Source: an uncultured Latescibacterota bacterium
GTDB lineage: Bacteria; Latescibacterota; UBA2968
Assembly: GCA_951812755.1 (NCBI GenBank)
Contig: OX638329.1
Span: forward strand, 915,339 to 979,338
Reading direction: 5' to 3'
DNA: 64,000 bases
Positions 61,789 to 64,000 of this stretch are shown piece by piece. Numbering within the stretch: position 1 is the first letter of the stretch; each line of letters begins with the position of its first letter. Made by a program: the position numbers and the translations under genes. The notes beneath the pieces are model-generated. The model saw only the letters and a program-made list of their open reading frames with translations. It was not told where the DNA came from and did not search any database.

Positions 61789-62409
61789 GTGTATAAATAC
61801 TATCCCCCGAGCAAAATGAATGAATGGTGTCCTATATGGGATACTCCAGCTTCTTTTATGCCCTCTGACAGCTATGACGGAAAATACGTAAGCTCCCCGC
61901 GGGCAGGTGGTCAGTATCGTATTGACAGAACAGCTATATCCTGTATGTCCCGGTTAGATGATCGTGCTAAAGCTCGGCTAACCTCGTGGTTAGTAGAGCA
62001 ACGAGACAGAGAAGGACAGGATATTCCAGTCGTATCGACAGATACACTCAAAACAGAGGGAGAACAACGAGAAAGTCTGCCTATCCCTATCCGTGCAGAT
62101 CGGCTTCTTCAGTGGATAGAAAGCGAAATAGAAAATATAGGAACAATTTTGGTTTTTACAAGCCAAGAAATGAATACGACAACAGCAGCTGCATGGTCTG
62201 AATCTATAAACTTTCAGGAAGTGAAATTTTTACTAGACCATTTGTGCGAACAAGGTTGGCTAGAAAGACCTCAGCCATCTCTTACCAATAACTATCTCGT
62301 AACAGTTGAGGGTTACAACCGGCTTGCAGAGCTTAAGACAATGAATGACGATTCAACATCAGGAGATGAGAATGATGATTCGTCAATTAGGGTGTTTGGA
62401 CTAAAATAA
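61789..62409 (+). CDS. Truncated sensor module of a TIR-like/deoxyribosyltransferase-like defence protein
   Basis: 206 residues from GTG 61789 (AAAGGAGG upstream). The opening has NEWCPIWDTPASFM (a degraded Cys ribbon), then VSSPRAGGQYRIDRTAI and RLTSWLVEQRDREGQDIP. The later LPIPIRADRLLQWIESE, AAAWSESINFQEVKFLLDHL and TVEGYNRLAEL follow the N-terminal module of proteins that normally continue into DSSxAFVAMWF, a TIR-like nucleoside-processing domain. Here the protein ends at DDSSIRVFGLK, exactly where that effector should begin. The family link is from memory. Confidence 0.55.
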   Translation: MYKYYPPSKMNEWCPIWDTPASFMPSDSYDGKYVSSPRAGGQYRIDRTAISCMSRLDDRAKARLTSWLVEQRDREGQDIPVVSTDTLKTEGEQRESLPIPIRADRLLQWIESEIENIGTILVFTSQEMNTTTAAAWSESINFQEVKFLLDHLCEQGWLERPQPSLTNNYLVTVEGYNRLAELKTMNDDSTSGDENDDSSIRVFGLK

Positions 62410-62447
62410 TGATAAGTTAGATGCTATAATATAGAAAGGAGAATACA

Positions 62448-63170
62448 GTGTTTGGGGGAGAAGCAAGTGTTGTTATTGCTCTTATTGGGATTATTAGCGC
62501 CTTTGTAATAGCAGGGCTATACATAGGAGAGAGATTGGTATATTATTGTATTGCGAGAAAAGAAAAGAGACGGAATAGGGCAATAGAAGATTTAGATAAG
62601 ATGCTTAGTGATTTCCGTGTTCTTGCAGAGCGTGTCGTATCCGGTAAAGAAAAAAAGGAATGGCTACAGGTAAAAGCACAGGGAAAAGTGATTAAGCATA
62701 GAGAAAGAAGAACAAATGATTTGCTAATAGGGCAAATGGCATTTGATGATCTTTCAAAAAGAATGTCGAAAAAGTTCGATGAGTCTCGTGAATGGGAGTT
62801 TAAGATAATGGAAAACCAATTAAATCACTATTTTGTAAACTTATATGATTTAATTGAGCGAATCGAAAAAGATAAAAATCTCGATAAGCAAGATAAAATC
62901 TTTTATATAGACCGAGTGAGACGGTCCCTATCTACCCATGAGATACTTACTCTGTTTTATTTTTGTATGGGGGAGAATGATTTTTGTAGACAGCTAAAGT
63001 GTTGGGTAAAAAAATACTATCTTTTTGAAGCTTGGCCTTTCTATTTATTTGACACTGAATGGAGTCATATAAAATATTTGAAATGCTACGGTCCCAGCGC
63101 TTTTGGTAAAAGAGGAAAATTCTTGTCACAACTCAATGGCGCAACCCCTAACCATAAGGAAGATATTTAA
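62448..63170 (+). CDS. Membrane protein resembling phage abortive infection protein (putAbiC)
   Basis: 240 residues from GTG 62448 (AAAGGAG upstream). One N-terminal membrane helix (VVIALIGIISAFVIAGLYI) is followed by a basic segment and a helical region. NQLNHYFVNLYDLIERIEKD, then QDKIFYIDRVRRSLSTHEIL and LFYFCMGENDF, match the general form of putative AbiC-type proteins (Y..LY.ll..I........Y..i.RsqLS..El.LlFY). Such proteins are thought to stop phage growth by killing the host cell. It overlaps the DUF4145 gene by 1 bp (ATG in TAATG), so the two are co-translated. Confidence 0.6.
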   Translation: MFGGEASVVIALIGIISAFVIAGLYIGERLVYYCIARKEKRRNRAIEDLDKMLSDFRVLAERVVSGKEKKEWLQVKAQGKVIKHRERRTNDLLIGQMAFDDLSKRMSKKFDESREWEFKIMENQLNHYFVNLYDLIERIEKDKNLDKQDKIFYIDRVRRSLSTHEILTLFYFCMGENDFCRQLKCWVKKYYLFEAWPFYLFDTEWSHIKYLKCYGPSAFGKRGKFLSQLNGATPNHKEDI

Positions 63171-63835
63171 TGTCTGCACATAATCCACCCGAATACAAGA
63201 AGACAGCATTTGATTGCCCTTATTGCGAAGCGTATGCACATCAACATTGGTATGATTGTTTGATCATGGATCCTGAAGAGCACATTTCCTCGGCACTGAT
63301 TACGGAGACAAATAATACAAAAGAAATAAAAGTTTCTAAGTGCTCACACTGTAATAATCCAACATTATGGTCGGTCTTTCCTGATAGGGGTGTAGGTGGG
63401 ATAAACGGGCAAATTATATATCCCCGTATTCGCACAACACCACTACCAAATGACGATTTGAATGAGAAAATAAAGGAGATTTACAATGAGGCTGCTGACA
63501 TTATGAATCAGTCTCCCCGTGGGGCCTGTGCTTTATTGCGATTAGCGGTGCAGATGCTTCTTAAGCAGCTAGGAGAAAAGGGTGATAATATCTATGAAGA
63601 CATAAAAAATCTGACGGAACAAAAAGTGCTTGATCCGAAATTGCATAAAGTATTAGAATCCGTGAGAATAATAGGAAATAACGCAGTTCATCCGGGAAAA
63701 ATTGATTTTGACGATACTGTTCATACTACTTTGAATCTTTTTAAGTGGATCAATCTAGTCGCAAATGATTTAATTACTCAACCTAAACAAATTGACGAGG
63801 TTTTTGAGAATCTTCCAGGCAAGACGAAGAGATGA
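63170..63835 (+). CDS. DUF4145 protein with N-terminal zinc ribbon
   Basis: 221 residues. The zinc ribbon is FDCPYCEAYAHQHWYD with distal KCSHCNNPTLW. The DUF4145 helical domain spans about 100-210: AADIMNQSPRGACALLRLAV, QMLLKQLGEKGDNI and IIGNNAVHPGKIDFDDTVHT. DUF4145 occurs alone and fused to restriction or other defence enzymes and is HEPN-related in shape, but its activity is not known. It starts on the stop of the AbiC-like gene, so both act together. The frame continues after two consecutive TGA codons into the next reading frame. Confidence 0.78.
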   Translation: MSAHNPPEYKKTAFDCPYCEAYAHQHWYDCLIMDPEEHISSALITETNNTKEIKVSKCSHCNNPTLWSVFPDRGVGGINGQIIYPRIRTTPLPNDDLNEKIKEIYNEAADIMNQSPRGACALLRLAVQMLLKQLGEKGDNIYEDIKNLTEQKVLDPKLHKVLESVRIIGNNAVHPGKIDFDDTVHTTLNLFKWINLVANDLITQPKQIDEVFENLPGKTKR

Positions 63836-63922
63836 TGAGACGAAAATGACTTAAAAGCCGATCTACTTGCGAAGTGGCTCGACTTCTTTTTTCGAAGTTA
63901 CATATTTGACGTTTCTCTTGCT

Positions 63923-64000
63923 ATGGCGTCAGGGGTTTCAGAAATGGTCACAGAAGTTAAAATATTGGGAGAAACAATTGCTTCTGGCCAATTTTCGCGG
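63923..64000 (+). CDS. Partial ORF at right edge
   Basis: From ATG 63923 the frame reads MASGVSEMVTEVKILGETIA and leaves the window. The open frame starts earlier, just after the two TGA stops of the DUF4145 gene (DENDLKADLLAKWLDFFFRS), without a start codon. It is too short to identify. Confidence 0.3.
   Translation, partial: MASGVSEMVTEVKILGETIASGQFSR

Overview
The window looks like a chromosomal segment of an uncultured, free-living or host-associated bacterium with a large secretome. The clues are very long Calx-beta surface proteins, secreted proteins that open with a paired EF-hand (dockerin-like) module of the type DxNxNGxVDxPDFLLFVxxFG, Asp-box (BNR) sialidase-like enzymes, and a Reg_prop/Y_Y_Y sensor kinase. 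That mix is familiar from candidate phyla such as Latescibacterota and Poribacteria. The taxon is an inference; no rRNA gene is present to settle it.

Layout. 1-8.6 kb (minus): one giant secreted protein (leucine-rich repeats followed by about twenty Calx-beta units), running off the left edge. 9.2-12.0 kb (plus): an ABC-2 exporter of two permeases and an ATPase. 12.4-13.8 kb (minus): rlpA and pyrD. 13.9-17.4 kb (plus): an amidohydrolase and two BNR-type enzymes, the last bracketed by two copies of a small inverted-repeat element. 17.7-24.6 kb: a dockerin/FnIII/Calx-beta/Big2 surface protein, a membrane sensor kinase and a secreted TIM-barrel glycoside-hydrolase-like protein. 25.1-30.8 kb: two paralogous ATPase-winged helix-TPR genes behind similar operator arrays, each with the decayed trace of an upstream ATPase partner. 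30.9-35.4 kb: an NtrC-type regulator, a two-gene ATPase/membrane hydrolase unit, a coiled-coil membrane protein and a nuclease fragment. 35.5-43.4 kb (minus): a pyrimidine/housekeeping block (nnrDE, split carB, a TPR-TonB lipoprotein, pyrK). 43.6-45.6 kb: two tRNA-Ser, gltX and tRNA-Gln.

45.6 kb to the right edge is an integrated element. A serine recombinase abuts, and overlaps in antisense, the tRNA-Gln(CUG) gene. Behind it lie small unknown proteins, RadC, a Rad52-like annealing protein, a ribbon-helix-helix protein, a DUF1232 membrane protein, a strongly structured RNA-like segment, a CoiA-like zinc-ribbon protein, a large nuclease-like/adenine methylase, and then pieces of a defence island: a truncated sensor module, an abortive-infection-like membrane protein and a DUF4145 protein. 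A second, degenerate piece of the recombinase sits at 61.36 kb.

The chromosome part is studded with short non-autonomous elements. Family A has about 17-bp terminal repeats and 8-10 bp target duplications. Family B is flanked by TA, and one copy is nested inside an A. Family D has TGTTTTAAAATT ends. A REP-like palindrome (C) supplies a ribosome-binding site to one gene and the C-terminal codons of another. The strongest candidates for something undescribed are the duplicated ATPase-TPR cassette with its CAAC-N6-GTTG operators, and the defence-like cargo at the right end.
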